64,000 nt of DNA from Cellulomonas humilata (GTDB lineage Bacteria; Actinomycetota; Actinomycetes; Actinomycetales; Cellulomonadaceae). The position numbers were made by a program, and so were the translations under genes. Where the stretch lies: NCBI RefSeq assembly GCF_013359775.1, contig NZ_JABMCI010000054.1, forward strand, positions 1 to 64,000, read 5' to 3'. The first letter of the stretch is position 1; each line of letters begins with the position of its first letter. The notes below the pieces were generated by a model. It made no database searches. It saw only the letters and a program-made list of their open reading frames with translations, and had not been told where the DNA came from. This document shows, piece after piece, positions 48,629 to 57,692 of this stretch.

Positions 48629-50505
48629 TTCTTCTTCGCGTCCTTGCCGCCGGCAGACCCCGCGGGCTCGCTGGACAGCGCGGCGATGAAGGCTTCCTGC
48701 GGCACGTCGACCCGGCCGATCGTCTTCATGCGCTTCTTGCCCTCCTTCTGCTTCTCCAGGAGCTTGCGCTTGCGCGTGATGTCGCCGCCGTAGCACTTGG
48801 CCAGGACGTCCTTGCGGATGGCCCGGATGGTCTCGCGCGCGATGATCCGGGCGCCGATGGCGGCCTGGATGGGCACCTCGAACTGCTGGCGCGGGATGAG
48901 GTCCTTGAGCTTGGCCGTCATCATCACGCCGTACGCGTAGGCCTTGTCCTTGTGCACGATCGCGCTGAACGCGTCGACCGTCTCGCCCTGGAGCAGGATG
49001 TCGACCTTCACCAGGTCCGCCACCTGGTCGCCGATGCGCTCGTAGTCGAGGCTGGCGTACCCGCGCGTCTTGGACTTCAGCTGGTCGAAGAAGTCGAACA
49101 CGATCTCCGCCATGGGCAGGACGTACCGCAGCTCGACCCGGTCCTCGGAGAGGTAGTCCATCCCCTGGAGCTCGCCGCGCTTGGTCTGGCAGAGCTCCAT
49201 GATCGCGCCGATGAACTCGGCCGGGGACAGGATCGTCGCCTTGACCATCGGCTCGTTCACGTCGCCGATCTTGCCGGCGGGGAACTCGCTGGGGTTCGTG
49301 ACGACGACCACGCTCTTGTCCTCGAGCGTGACCTCGTAGACGACGTTCGGCGCGGTCGAGATGAGGTCCAGGTCGAACTCGCGCTCCAGGCGCTCGCGCA
49401 CGATCTCCAGGTGCAGGAGGCCGAGGAAGCCGACGCGGAAGCCGAACCCGAGCGCGACGGACGTCTCGGGCTCGTAGTTGAGCGCGGCGTCGTTGAGCTT
49501 CAGCTTGTCCAGCGCGTCGCGCAGGATCGGGTAGTCCGTCCCGTCGATCGGGTAGAGCCCGGAGAACACCATCGGCTTGGGGTCGGAGTAGCCACCGAGC
49601 GCCGTCGCGGCGGGCTTGCTCGCGTTGGTCACCGTGTCGCCGACCTTCGACTGGCGGACGTCCTTCACGCCGGTGATCAGGTAGCCCACCTCGCCGACGC
49701 CCAGGCCCTTGGTGGGCACCGGCTCCGGCGAGATGACGCCGATCTCGAGCAGCTCGTGCGTGGCGCGCGTCGACATCATGACGATCTTCTCGCGCGGGTT
49801 CAGGTTGCCGTCGATCACCCGGACGTACGTGACGACCCCGCGGTAGGTGTCGTACACCGAGTCGAAGATCATCGCGCGGGCCGGGGCGTTCGCGTCCCCG
49901 GTGGGCGGCGGGACCAGCTCGACGATGCGGTCCAGCAGCTCGACGACGCCCGCGCCGGTCTTGCCGGACACCCGCAGGCAGTCCTCGGGCTCGCCGCCGA
50001 TGAGGCGGGCCAGCTCCTCGGCGTACCGCTCGGGCTGCGCGGCCGGCAGGTCGATCTTGTTCAGCACCGGGATGATCGTCAGGTCGTTCTCGAGCGCCAG
50101 GTACAGGTTGGCCAGCGTCTGGGCCTCGATCCCCTGCGCGGCGTCGACCAGCAGCACGGCGCCCTCGCACGCGGCCAGCGACCGGGACACCTCGTAGGTG
50201 AAGTCGACGTGGCCGGGGGTGTCGATCATGTTGAGCGCGAACGCGTCCTCGCCGACGCCCCAGGGCATCCGCACGGCCTGCGACTTGATGGTGATGCCGC
50301 GCTCGCGCTCGATGTCCATCCGGTCCAGGTACTGCGCGCGCATGGCCCGGGAGTCGACGACGCCGGTCAGCTGGAGCATGCGGTCGGCCAGCGTGGACTT
50401 GCCGTGGTCGATGTGCGCGATGATGCAGAAGTTGCGCAGCAGCTCGGGCGCCGTCGCGGCGGGCTGGATGCGCGACGCGGGGACTGCACTCGGGATCGGG
50501 GACAA
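48625..50505 (-). CDS. lepA: elongation factor 4 (LepA)
   Basis: 626-aa translational GTPase that back-translocates stalled ribosomes. G1 is AHIDHGKST, the switch region includes [15 protein letters not shown]3 is DTPGHVDF and G4 is NKIDLP. The Lys-rich C-terminus ends in KDAKKK. The start is TTG 50505 with AGGAG 8 bases upstream; no better ATG or GTG gives the family N-terminus ([14 protein letters not shown]). Confidence 0.95.
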   Translation of the reverse strand: MSPIPSAVPASRIQPAATAPELLRNFCIIAHIDHGKSTLADRMLQLTGVVDSRAMRAQYLDRMDIERERGITIKSQAVRMPWGVGEDAFALNMIDTPGHVDFTYEVSRSLAACEGAVLLVDAAQGIEAQTLANLYLALENDLTIIPVLNKIDLPAAQPERYAEELARLIGGEPEDCLRVSGKTGAGVVELLDRIVELVPPPTGDANAPARAMIFDSVYDTYRGVVTYVRVIDGNLNPREKIVMMSTRATHELLEIGVISPEPVPTKGLGVGEVGYLITGVKDVRQSKVGDTVTNASKPAATALGGYSDPKPMVFSGLYPIDGTDYPILRDALDKLKLNDAALNYEPETSVALGFGFRVGFLGLLHLEIVRERLEREFDLDLISTAPNVVYEVTLEDKSVVVVTNPSEFPAGKIGDVNEPMVKATILSPAEFIGAIMELCQTKRGELQGMDYLSEDRVELRYVLPMAEIVFDFFDQLKSKTRGYASLDYERIGDQVADLVKVDILLQGETVDAFSAIVHKDKAYAYGVMMTAKLKDLIPRQQFEVPIQAAIGARIIARETIRAIRKDVLAKCYGGDITRKRKLLEKQKEGKKRMKTIGRVDVPQEAFIAALSSEPAGSAGGKDAKKK

Positions 50506-50617
50506 GCGGACTGCTCCTGGCGCTGGAGTCGGGCGGCGCGCGCGTGTGGCGCCTTCCCGACGGACGGTGACCGGTGCCAGCCTGTCGGCTGTCGGTGGTC
50601 GGTCCCACCATGGTCCC

Positions 50618-51319
50618 ATGACGACGACCCGCAGCTCTCCCGACCTGCTCGAGGTGCTCGGCGGGTTGCAGGACGACTTCCTGGCGACGATCCCCCAGGT
50701 CGACCCCGCCACCCGCGTGCCGTGGTGCGGCCGCTGGCGGGTCAAGGACCTCGTCGTCCACCTGTCCAGGATCCACCACTGGGCGGCGGGGCAGGCGCGT
50801 CGGAGGCAGGAGGCGCCCCTGGGGCGCGGCCCGTTCGTGCTCGAGGACCTCTACGCCACCTGTGCCGCCGAGCTGCGGGACACCCTGGCGGAGCTCGGCC
50901 CGGACGCCGAGGCGTGGACGCTGGTCGGCAACGGGCCAGCGTCGTTCTGGCACCGCCGCCAGACGCACGAGACCCTGGTCCACCTGTGGGACCTGCGCAC
51001 CGCGGGCGGTCTGGACCTGACGGTGCCGCCGTGGCTCTGGGCGGACACCGTGGACGAGGTCGTGACCGTGATGCAGCCGCGTCAGGAGCGCATGGGCCGG
51101 ATGGAGCCGCTCGCCGCACCGATCGAGCTCGTCGCGCAGGACCCCGGGCGCACGTGGCTGCTCGGGGGGACCACGCACCCGGCCGCCACCGTGACCGGAC
51201 CGGCCGACGCTCTCGCGCTGCTGCTGTGGGGACGTGCCACACCCGACGACCCGCGCCTGACGCTCGACGGCGTCGCCGCCGCGCTGGACGACGCGCTCAG
51301 CCGCCGGCTGACGCCCTGA
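50618..51319 (+). CDS. DinB/MDMPI-like (maleylpyruvate isomerase family) protein
   Basis: 233 aa. The N-terminal four-helix domain of the mycothiol-dependent MDMPI/DinB group has [19 protein letters not shown] with IHHW supplying likely metal-binding His, plus [10 protein letters not shown]. Such proteins use mycothiol or act as thiol-dependent transferases in actinobacteria. A C-terminal SCP2-like part is suggested by [13 protein letters not shown]. The substrate is unknown. Divergent from lepA; ATG 50618. Confidence 0.83.
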   Translation: MTTTRSSPDLLEVLGGLQDDFLATIPQVDPATRVPWCGRWRVKDLVVHLSRIHHWAAGQARRRQEAPLGRGPFVLEDLYATCAAELRDTLAELGPDAEAWTLVGNGPASFWHRRQTHETLVHLWDLRTAGGLDLTVPPWLWADTVDEVVTVMQPRQERMGRMEPLAAPIELVAQDPGRTWLLGGTTHPAATVTGPADALALLLWGRATPDDPRLTLDGVAAALDDALSRRLTP

Positions 51320-51322
51320 CCG

Positions 51323-52162
51323 TCAGGCCTCGCGCGTGATCTGCACCTGGACCTCGGCGTCCTGCGTGCCTGCACCGGCGTAGATCCCCCGCAGGGGCGG
51401 CACGTCGTCGTACGACCGGCCGCGCGCGAGGACCACGTGATGGTCCCCGGCGATCACGCGGTTGGTCACGTCGAAGGCGAACCACTCGCCCACCCACCAC
51501 TCGACCCAGGCGTGCGAGTCGCCGAGCACGGTCGACCCCACCGGGGCTGCCGAATCCGGGTGCAGGTACCCCGACACGTACCGGGCCGGGATGCCGATGG
51601 ACCGCAGGGCGCCGGCGACCAGGTGCGCGATGTCCTGGCACACCCCCGCCCGCGCGGTCCACGCCTCCGTCGCGGGGGTGTGCACCGTGGTGACCCCCGG
51701 GATGTACTCCATCTGGTCGCGCAGCGCAGCGGACACCGCCAAGGCCGCCTCGGCGGGCTCCAGGTCCCCCGCCACCCGTCGCGCGATCTCGATCACGTCC
51801 TCGGGGGGCGCCGTCGTCCGCGTGTCCGAGAGGAACTCGGCCAGCCGGTCGCGCAGCTCGGCGCTCCGCAGCGTGTCCCAGCCGACCGGGCTGCGCAGCG
51901 GACCCCGCTCGGCCACCTCGACCAGGTGCTCCGCGGTGACGACCATCGACTCGTGCGGCGTCAGCACCTCGAACGCCGTGACGGCGCTCCCCCAGTAGTC
52001 GCGGTACTCGAACCAGCCCGTGTGCGGCTGCACGTCGATCTTGGTCTCCAGCACCGTCTGCCCCTGCTGCGACAGCGGCGTCATCCGCGCCTCGTTGTAC
52101 GACGCCAGCACCGCGCTGCCGTACCGGAACGTCGACGTGTGCACCACCCGCAGCCGGCTCAC
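51323..52162 (-). CDS. transglutaminase-family protein (bacterial, with N-terminal beta domain)
   Basis: 279 aa. N-terminal beta-rich domain begins VVHTSTFRYGSAVLASYNEAR. The catalytic Cys is in ARAGVCQDIAHL, His in DSHAWVEWW and Asp in FAFDVTNR: all three present, unlike the copy at 20841. GTG 52162 overlaps the alpha-E gene stop. Belongs to the known ATP-grasp/alpha-E/transglutaminase operon class thought to make and process a peptide-like product. Confidence 0.93.
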   Translation of the reverse strand: MSRLRVVHTSTFRYGSAVLASYNEARMTPLSQQGQTVLETKIDVQPHTGWFEYRDYWGSAVTAFEVLTPHESMVVTAEHLVEVAERGPLRSPVGWDTLRSAELRDRLAEFLSDTRTTAPPEDVIEIARRVAGDLEPAEAALAVSAALRDQMEYIPGVTTVHTPATEAWTARAGVCQDIAHLVAGALRSIGIPARYVSGYLHPDSAAPVGSTVLGDSHAWVEWWVGEWFAFDVTNRVIAGDHHVVLARGRSYDDVPPLRGIYAGAGTQDAEVQVQITREA

Positions 52163-53088
52163 AGTGCTTCTCCCACCCAGTTGGTCGAGGACGCGCTCGG
52201 GAAGTATCGGCCGCGGATCGCGTCCGAGGCCGCCGAGCAGGCCCGCTGCACGCGTTCCATCTCCTTGGGCAGCGCGTCCAGCACCTCGATCAGCGGGCGG
52301 TACTCGAGGTTGGTGCGGACGTGGCCGATGTGCCGCCGTGCGTCGTCGACCGCCGCCCGGTCCGACGTCCCCTCCAGGTTGGCCAGGCACGCCTCCGCCT
52401 GGTTGAGCGCGAACACGATCGAGCGGGGGAACAGCCGGTCGGTCAGCAGGAACCCGGCGGCGCGCTCGTCGGACGCGGCACCGCGGTACATCCGCAGGAA
52501 CGCCTCGTGGGCGCCGCAGGAGCGCAGCAGCGTGGTCCAGCTGGGCCCCGCGGAGCCGGCGAGCGCGCGCGTGGTCAGCAGGCGCGCGGTCATGTCCGCC
52601 CGCTCGATCGACCGGCCCAGCACCATGAAGTTCCACGTGTCGTCGCGCGACGTGGCCGAGTCCATGATCCCGGCGACGATGGCCGCGCGTTCACGCACCC
52701 AGGTGAAGTAGTCGTGCGGGCGTGCCGGCCGCATGTGGGACGGCAGCTGGTTCCAGGTGGCGTTGAGGCACTCCCAGAGCTCGGTCGAGATGATCTCCCG
52801 GGCACGGCGGGCGTTCTCGCGCGCCGACACCAGCGATCCCGCGATCGACGACGGCGCGAACCGGTCGTACGCCAGCATGTCGAGCACGTACTCCCGGCCG
52901 ACCTCCACGTGCGCCGGCGGCGGTTCCCGGTCCATCACGGACAGCAGCGACCGGCAGGCCAGGTCCTCCTCCGCCCAGGGGTCCTCGAGCAGGATCTGCA
53001 CGTGCACGTCGAGCAGGCGGGCGGTGTCGTCCGCGCGCTCGACGTACCGTCCGATCCAGAACAGCGACTCCGCGATCCGGCTCAGCAC
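52159..53088 (-). CDS. alpha-E domain protein
   Basis: 309 aa, mostly helical. Typical N-terminus LSRIAESLFWIGRYVERADDTARLLD and a central GRSIERADMTARLL repeat of the same motif, which is the signature of alpha-E proteins. They occur with circularly permuted ATP-grasp ligases and transglutaminases and are predicted to help peptide-bond forming chemistry. GTG 53088 overlaps the ATP-grasp gene by 7 bases. Confidence 0.92.
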   Translation of the reverse strand: MLSRIAESLFWIGRYVERADDTARLLDVHVQILLEDPWAEEDLACRSLLSVMDREPPPAHVEVGREYVLDMLAYDRFAPSSIAGSLVSARENARRAREIISTELWECLNATWNQLPSHMRPARPHDYFTWVRERAAIVAGIMDSATSRDDTWNFMVLGRSIERADMTARLLTTRALAGSAGPSWTTLLRSCGAHEAFLRMYRGAASDERAAGFLLTDRLFPRSIVFALNQAEACLANLEGTSDRAAVDDARRHIGHVRTNLEYRPLIEVLDALPKEMERVQRACSAASDAIRGRYFPSASSTNWVGEAL

Positions 53089-54671
53089 GGCACACCTCCT
53101 GCGGTGGACGTCCGGCCCTGCTGCTGCTGCATCACCTGGGCGCGCACGTCGTTGGGGTTGGAGTCGATGGGGACCGCCGAGTCCTGCGCGACGGACTGCG
53201 GGAGGTCGGACTCGCGGCGCACCGCCCGGCGCGGGACCGCGCCACCGAGCACCCACGTGTCCTTGGAGCCGCCGCCCTGCGACGAGTTGACGACGAGCTC
53301 GCCCTCGGGGAGCGCGACCCGGGTGAGGCCGCCCGGGAGCACGAACACCGACTCGCCGTCGTTCACGGCGAACGGCCGCAGGTCGGTGTGCCGGGGTTTG
53401 AGCCCGTCCTCGACCAGGGTCGGCAGGGTCGAGAGCTGCACCACGGGCTGCGCGATCCACCCCCGCGGGTCGTCGCGGAGCCGGACCCTGAGCGCGGCCA
53501 GCTCGGCTGCCGAGGCACGCGGACCCACCACCAGCCCCTTGCCGCCCGAACCGTCGACCGGCTTGACCACGAGCTCGTCGAGCCGGTCCAGCACCTCCTC
53601 GAGCGCGTTCGGCTCCTCGAGCCGCCAGGTGTCGACGTTGCGCAGGATCGGCTGCTCGCTGAGGTAGTACCGGATGAGGTCCGGGACGTAGGTGTAGACG
53701 AGCTTGTCGTCGGCCACCCCGTTGCCCACGGCGTTCGCGATCGTCACGGTCCCGTTGCGCGCGCACGTCATCAACCCCGGGCTGCCGAGGTAGGAGTCGT
53801 TCCGGAAGACGACCGGGTCGAGGTAGTCGTCGTCGACGCGTCGGTAGATGACGTCGACGCGCCGCCTGCCCTGGGTGGTGCGCATCCACACGCGCCCCCC
53901 GGAGCAGAACAGGTCGCGGCCCTCCACCAGCTCGACCCCCATCATCCGGGCCAGCAGCGAGTGCTCGTAGTAGGCGCTGTTGAAGACGCCGGGCGTCAGC
54001 ACGACGACGGTGGGCTCGTCCACCCCGGACGGCGCGGCGGCCGTCAGGGCGGCCAGCAGCCGGCGCGGGTAGTCGGCGACCGGGCGGATCCGCAGCGCCG
54101 CGAACAGCTCGGGGAACGTCTGGGCCATCGCCCGCCGGTTCGACAGCACGTAGCTGACCCCGCTGGGCACACGCACGTTGTCCTCCAGCACGCGCCAGCC
54201 ACCGAGGCTGTCCCGGACCAGGTCGATGCCGGACACGTGCACGCGGACCCCGTTCGGCGGGTTGATGCCGCGCGCGGCTCGCAGGAAGTTCGTCGACGAC
54301 ACGACGACGCTGCGCGGGATCACCCCGTCGGCGATGGCGCGCTGCGGTCCGTAGATGTCCGCGAGGAACGCCTCGAGGGCGCGCACGCGCTGTGCGACGC
54401 CCGGCGCCACGTGCTCCCACTCGTCGCCCGCGAGCACCCGTGGCACGACGTCCAGCGGGAAGGGCCGCTCCTCGCCCGCGAAGTCGAAGGTGACGCCCTG
54501 CGCGAGGTACGACCGCGCCAGCGTCTCCGCGCGCGCGCGCAGCTCTCCGGCGCTCAGCTGCGCCAACGCACGATGCAGGCCCTTGTAGGCCGCGCGGGAG
54601 CCGCCGTCGTCGGGGTCGATCATCTCGTCCCACGCCGTGCCGGTCGGGTAGTCGTCGAACAGGTCGGCCAT
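53082..54671 (-). CDS. circularly permuted ATP-grasp type 2 protein
   Basis: 529 aa. Recognised by RVLEDNVRVPSGVSYVLSNRR and LVVKPVDGSGGKGLVVGPRA, the nucleotide-binding region of the permuted ATP-grasp fold, plus DVIYRRVDDDYLDP. These ligases are predicted to join amino acids or peptides. ATG 54671 is preceded by a TACTGT -10 element at 7 bases. First gene of a three-gene operon with alpha-E and transglutaminase. Confidence 0.93.
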   Translation of the reverse strand: MADLFDDYPTGTAWDEMIDPDDGGSRAAYKGLHRALAQLSAGELRARAETLARSYLAQGVTFDFAGEERPFPLDVVPRVLAGDEWEHVAPGVAQRVRALEAFLADIYGPQRAIADGVIPRSVVVSSTNFLRAARGINPPNGVRVHVSGIDLVRDSLGGWRVLEDNVRVPSGVSYVLSNRRAMAQTFPELFAALRIRPVADYPRRLLAALTAAAPSGVDEPTVVVLTPGVFNSAYYEHSLLARMMGVELVEGRDLFCSGGRVWMRTTQGRRRVDVIYRRVDDDYLDPVVFRNDSYLGSPGLMTCARNGTVTIANAVGNGVADDKLVYTYVPDLIRYYLSEQPILRNVDTWRLEEPNALEEVLDRLDELVVKPVDGSGGKGLVVGPRASAAELAALRVRLRDDPRGWIAQPVVQLSTLPTLVEDGLKPRHTDLRPFAVNDGESVFVLPGGLTRVALPEGELVVNSSQGGGSKDTWVLGGAVPRRAVRRESDLPQSVAQDSAVPIDSNPNDVRAQVMQQQQGRTSTAGGVPC

Positions 54672-54678
54672 GATCCGG

Positions 54679-54684
54679 ACAGTA
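54679..54684 (-). promoter_or_regulatory. -10 element TACTGT, leaderless start of the ATP-grasp operon
   Basis: Minus-strand TACTGT, 7-base spacer, ATG 54671. Confidence 0.5.
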
Positions 54685-54768
54685 ACCGCCCGGTGATAAC
54701 GCCGCGTTTCGTGACGCACCAGCGGCGCGCCGCCGAGGCTCGCCCCGCGCACCTGCGGGCCGCACGGG

Positions 54769-54774
54769 TAGCGT
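54769..54774 (+). promoter_or_regulatory. -10 element TAGCGT, leaderless start
   Basis: TAGCGT, CGTCGAC, GTG 54782: spacing of 7, divergent from the TACTGT element. Confidence 0.5.
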
Positions 54775-54781
54775 CGTCGAC

Positions 54782-55285
54782 GTGACCACCACCTCCGGCT
54801 GGACCCGTGTACGCCGGGCGCTGCGGGACGCCGTCGCCGGTCTCACCGGGACGTCGCGCACACGGTCCCCGGCGCCGGCCACCCGCTCCGACCCCCGCGG
54901 CTCCGTCCGCCCCGAGTACGCACCCCACCTGGACGGGGACGCCGACCCGGGCGAGATCGTCTGGGCGTGGGTGCCGTACGAGGAGGACCCGAGCAAGGGC
55001 AAGGACCGCCCGGTCCTGGTCATCGGGCGCGACGGGGCGACGCTGCGGGGCCTGATGCTCACGAGCAAGGACCACTCGCGCGACGCGGCGCAGGAGGCGC
55101 GGTACGGACGGGTCTGGATGGACATCGGCACCGGTGCGTGGGACTCGCGACGACGCCCGAGCGAGGTCCGCCTCGACCGCGTGCTCACGCTGGACGCGTC
55201 GGCGGTTCGCCGCGAGGGCGCGATCGTGGAGCGGTCGCTGTTCGACCGGGTGGCCGCGGAGCTGCGCCGGACGCAGTCCACGTAG
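54782..55285 (+). CDS. PemK/MazF-family protein
   Basis: 167 aa. The conserved part (about residues 55-165) matches the MazF/PemK fold: [32 protein letters not shown] and LMLTSKDH. Extra ~50 N-terminal Ser/Thr/Pro-Arg residues are not part of the usual toxin. MazF family members are mRNA interferases, but no antitoxin gene is next to it, so whether it is a toxin is uncertain; many actinobacterial solitary members may do other RNA-related work. Leaderless GTG 54782. Confidence 0.83.
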   Translation: MTTTSGWTRVRRALRDAVAGLTGTSRTRSPAPATRSDPRGSVRPEYAPHLDGDADPGEIVWAWVPYEEDPSKGKDRPVLVIGRDGATLRGLMLTSKDHSRDAAQEARYGRVWMDIGTGAWDSRRRPSEVRLDRVLTLDASAVRREGAIVERSLFDRVAAELRRTQST

Positions 55286-55375
55286 CAGTCCTCGTAGCGG
55301 CCCTCGTTGCAGCCGCGCGTGTCCGCGGGACAGCCGGGTGAGGCCGATCACGAGTTCGGCGTCAGGCCTCCCGCC

Positions 55376-55384
55376 TGCTAACAT
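55376..55384 (+). promoter_or_regulatory. extended -10 promoter of rpsT
   Basis: TGCTAACAT is an extended -10 element. The transcript would have a leader of about 135 bases before GTG 55527. Confidence 0.5.
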
Positions 55385-55395
55385 GGGGATTCGCG

Positions 55396-55417
55396 TGTCC
55401 GCCCGGGTCGGCGGGCA
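55396..55417 (+). other. hairpin in the rpsT leader
   Basis: TGTCCGCC (55396-55403) pairs with GGCGGGCA (55410-55417), 8 bp with one G-U, loop CGGGTC. It begins about 5 bases after the predicted transcription start and may stabilise or regulate the leader. It is the main structure in the 241-base gap before rpsT. Confidence 0.4.
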
Positions 55418-55526
55418 CAAGCCCAGTTCCTTTCCGCGGGTATCCCCACGCCCAAGTCCCGGAGCTGTGCGCCGCCCTCTAGACCTGTCAGATCGCTTCG
55501 GCGAACGCACACAAGAGAGTCCACAC

Positions 55527-55787
55527 GTGGCCAACATCAAGTCCCAGATCAAGCGCATCACCACCAACGAGAAGGCGCGCCTGCGCAACAAGGCGGTGAA
55601 GTCCGAGCTCAAGACGCACATCCGTCGCGTCCGCGAGGCCGTCGCCGGTGGCAACAAGGAGGCAGCGTCGACGGCTCTCGTCGAGGCGTCGCGCAAGCTC
55701 GACAAGGCCGTCTCCAAGGGCGTCATCCACGAGAACCAGGCCGCCAACAAGAAGTCGGCCCTGGCGAAGTCGGTCGGCTCGCTCTGA
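55527..55787 (+). CDS. rpsT: 30S ribosomal protein S20
   Basis: 86-aa, Lys/Arg-rich helical protein binding 16S r[23 protein letters not shown] and [13 protein letters not shown] at the end. GTG 55527 follows GAGAG. It is monocistronic, followed by two strong hairpins, and is preceded by a long leader. Confidence 0.97.
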   Translation: MANIKSQIKRITTNEKARLRNKAVKSELKTHIRRVREAVAGGNKEAASTALVEASRKLDKAVSKGVIHENQAANKKSALAKSVGSL

Positions 55788-55801
55788 CCGTCCGCTGAGC
55801 T

Positions 55802-55832
55802 GGTCAGGACTGGTCGTCGACCTGTCCTGACC
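55802..55832 (+). terminator. rpsT terminator, first hairpin
   Basis: GGTCAGGAC (55802-55810) pairs with GTCCTGACC (55824-55832), 9 bp, 13-base loop, 14 bases after the rpsT stop. Confidence 0.7.
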
Positions 55833-55884
55833 GCCGGCCGGGTCGCGACAGCGCCCCAGAGCAGCAGTGAACGCGAGCAACAGT

Positions 55885-55918
55885 GAAGGCGTCACCCCCC
55901 CTGCGGGGTGACGCCTTC
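55885..55918. terminator. terminator, second hairpin
   Basis: 14-bp perfect stem (55885-55898 with 55905-55918), 6-base loop, followed by GCTGTTCTCC. Lies between rpsT and the convergent HTH-TPR gene, so it can act for both. Confidence 0.85.
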
Positions 55919-55937
55919 GCTGTTCTCCGACCCTCGA

Positions 55938-57260
55938 TCAGGTCAGCGACCAGGTCTCCCAGGTGCTGAGCGGGATCGTGGGACGGAAGCCTGCCTCGCG
56001 CAGCGCACGGTCGTACGCCTGCGCCGCTGCCGCGCTGTCGCCGTGCATCGCGTACCGGTCGCCCAGGTCGCGCCACGCCGACGCGGACTGGCGGGACGCG
56101 GACATCATCCCGAGCAGGTCCGCCGCCGACTCGTACGCGCGCGCCGCACCCACGACGTCACCCCGAGCGTGCAGGGCGTCGCCGCGCGAGAGCTGCGCGA
56201 ACGCCGTCTCGAGGCGGGGCGGGTCTCCCAGCCGCTCCAGAGCGGCGACCGCGAACCGCTCGGCCGAGTCGATGTCGCCCAGCAGCAGGTGCGCACGGGA
56301 CCGCTCGACGTCCGTCCGGGACAGGTCGAGCTCGGAACCCAGGACTGCGAGCCCAGGTGCCGCGCGCTCGATCTGGTCCAGCGCACCGCGCGGGTCCACC
56401 GGGTCGGAGCGCAGCAGGAGCCACGCGTAGTTGAGCCGGAGCCGAGGCAGGTCGCGGTCGGCCTCGCCCTCGGACAGCAGGGCGAGGGCACGCTCCGTGT
56501 AGCGCTGGGCGAGCTCGTAGTCGCGGCGCTGCTCGGCGACGAGCGCCGCGTTCCAGTAGACGCTGCCGCGGCCGCGGGGGGTGCCCAGCGACTCGGCGAG
56601 CCGTACCAGCTCGGCGGCGCGGTGGGTGGCGTAGAGGAGATCACCGCGCTCCACGTACGCCCACAGGACCGTCGACGCCAGCCGCAGGTGCTCGTCGGTC
56701 CCGCTGAGGTCGGCCGCCTCCAGCTCGTCGAGCGTCCGCTCGCCGACCTCGACGCTGCGGTGCAGGTCACCGGCCTCGAGGTACGACGCCACGAGCGCGT
56801 TGGCCAGCTTCGCCGACTCCACGTGATGCGTGCGCGCCCGGGAGTCCGCCAGGAGCGGCTCGAGGATCGCCACCGACGACTCGAGGTCGCCGAGCACCTC
56901 GAAGGCGTGCGCCAAGGTGGTCAGCGCCTCGACCCGGACGGCCGGCGAGACGATCTCGAGGTCGAGCGACTCGAGCCGGCGTCTGGCCCCGGCGGCGTCG
57001 CCCTGGGTCATGTCCAGCTTGGCGTAGTCGATCTCGAGCCGCGTGCGCGCCTCGTTGGGGCCGTCCTCGCCGTGCTTCAGATATTCGAGGGTCGTGCCGA
57101 GGCGTGTAGCCAGCACGGCGAGCGCGGAGTCGGTCGGTTCACGATGACCCGCCTCGATCAGGGAGATGTAGCTGGGGGAGAACGCGGACCCCGCGAGCGA
57201 GGTCTGGGACAACCCAGCAGCGATCCGGGCCTCGCGTACCCGGTCAGCAATCGTGGTCAT
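55938..57260 (-). CDS. HTH-TPR transcriptional regulator (candidate peptide-sensing regulator)
   Basis: 440 aa. Residues 1-65 form an XRE-type helix-turn-helix: DRVREARIAAGLSQTSLAG, SPSYISLIEAGHREPT and LAVLATRLG. The remaining ~370 residues are helical TPR-like repeats, visible as regular A-x3-G/E-x3-Y patterns (ELAQRYTERALALLSEGEA, GAARAYESAADLLG, AAAAQAYDRALREAGF). HTH plus TPR is the plan of Rgg/PlcR/PrgX-type (RRNPP) regulators that bind imported signal peptides, though many actinobacterial HTH-TPR proteins have no known ligand. ATG 57260 has TACAAT at 8 bases, a leaderless start. A 48-aa secreted peptide gene lies 91 bases upstream on the same strand. Confidence 0.9.
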   Translation of the reverse strand: MTTIADRVREARIAAGLSQTSLAGSAFSPSYISLIEAGHREPTDSALAVLATRLGTTLEYLKHGEDGPNEARTRLEIDYAKLDMTQGDAAGARRRLESLDLEIVSPAVRVEALTTLAHAFEVLGDLESSVAILEPLLADSRARTHHVESAKLANALVASYLEAGDLHRSVEVGERTLDELEAADLSGTDEHLRLASTVLWAYVERGDLLYATHRAAELVRLAESLGTPRGRGSVYWNAALVAEQRRDYELAQRYTERALALLSEGEADRDLPRLRLNYAWLLLRSDPVDPRGALDQIERAAPGLAVLGSELDLSRTDVERSRAHLLLGDIDSAERFAVAALERLGDPPRLETAFAQLSRGDALHARGDVVGAARAYESAADLLGMMSASRQSASAWRDLGDRYAMHGDSAAAAQAYDRALREAGFRPTIPLSTWETWSLT

Positions 57261-57268
57261 GGAAAGTC

Positions 57269-57274
57269 ATTGTA
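57269..57274 (-). promoter_or_regulatory. -10 element TACAAT of the HTH-TPR gene
   Basis: Minus-strand TACAAT with an 8-base spacer to ATG 57260. One of the best -10 matches in the window. Confidence 0.55.
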
Positions 57275-57285
57275 TGTGTGACGTC

Positions 57286-57345
57286 CCCCGGTTGCACCAC
57301 CCCCCAGCGAAGACGGCGAGTCTGTGTCTCCGCTGTGCACCGGGG
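57286..57345 (-). terminator. composite hairpin after the secreted peptide gene
   Basis: Outer stem CCCCGG/CCGGGG (57286-57291 with 57340-57345), then TGCA/TGCA (57293-57296 with 57336-57339), CAGCG/CGCTG (57305-57309 with 57331-57335) and AGAC/GTCT (57311-57314 with 57320-57323). It begins 6 bases after the peptide stop and ends before the regulator's -10 element, so the peptide and the regulator probably have separate transcripts. Confidence 0.5.
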
Positions 57346-57351
57346 CGAGGG

Positions 57352-57498
57352 TCAGTTGGGCGCGGTCCGGCAGCAGCCGCTGGCGCCTCCGGAGTTGGTG
57401 GCGTCGCCGAGGCCATCGGCGATCGCCGGGCTCGGTGCGAGTGCGAGGGACCCGATCACCGCGAGGACCACGAGGGCGGTCTTGAACGGTCTGGGCAT
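57352..57498 (-). CDS. small secreted Cys-Cys peptide precursor
   Basis: 48 aa, not a recognised family. A basic start (MPRPFK), a hydrophobic core (TALVVLAVIGSLALA) and a PAIA-D type signal-peptidase site give a Sec signal peptide of about 27 residues. The predicted mature peptide is only 21 residues (DGLGDATNSGGASGCC, then RTAPN), Gly/Ser-rich with one Cys-Cys pair. AAGGAG lies 9-10 bases before ATG 57498, a strong ribosome-binding site; an in-frame ATG at 57540 would hide the signal peptide. It lies upstream of the HTH-TPR regulator on the same strand. Size, secretion and placement fit a signal peptide precursor, but a bacteriocin-like or structural role is possible. Confidence 0.72.
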   Translation of the reverse strand: MPRPFKTALVVLAVIGSLALAPSPAIADGLGDATNSGGASGCCRTAPN

Positions 57499-57692
57499 GA
57501 GGGGTGCTCCTTGTCTGGACGACGGTTGGGTGGTGCCCATGATGACGTGTGGGATGGCCGGTGTCTCCCACTACCCACCGGTCGCTCCCTGATCGGGTGA
57601 ATGTTCAGGCCTCGAACGACCCTCCGAACAGCGAGGGGACGACACCCCGAGAATTCCACCCGCACATCGTCGGTTCACAGCGCGGAAGTTGT

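Noticed and set aside
57257..57571. 104-codon minus-strand frame over the peptide gene
   Set aside because: It overlaps the peptide in another frame, has no ribosome-binding site and its protein is low-complexity.
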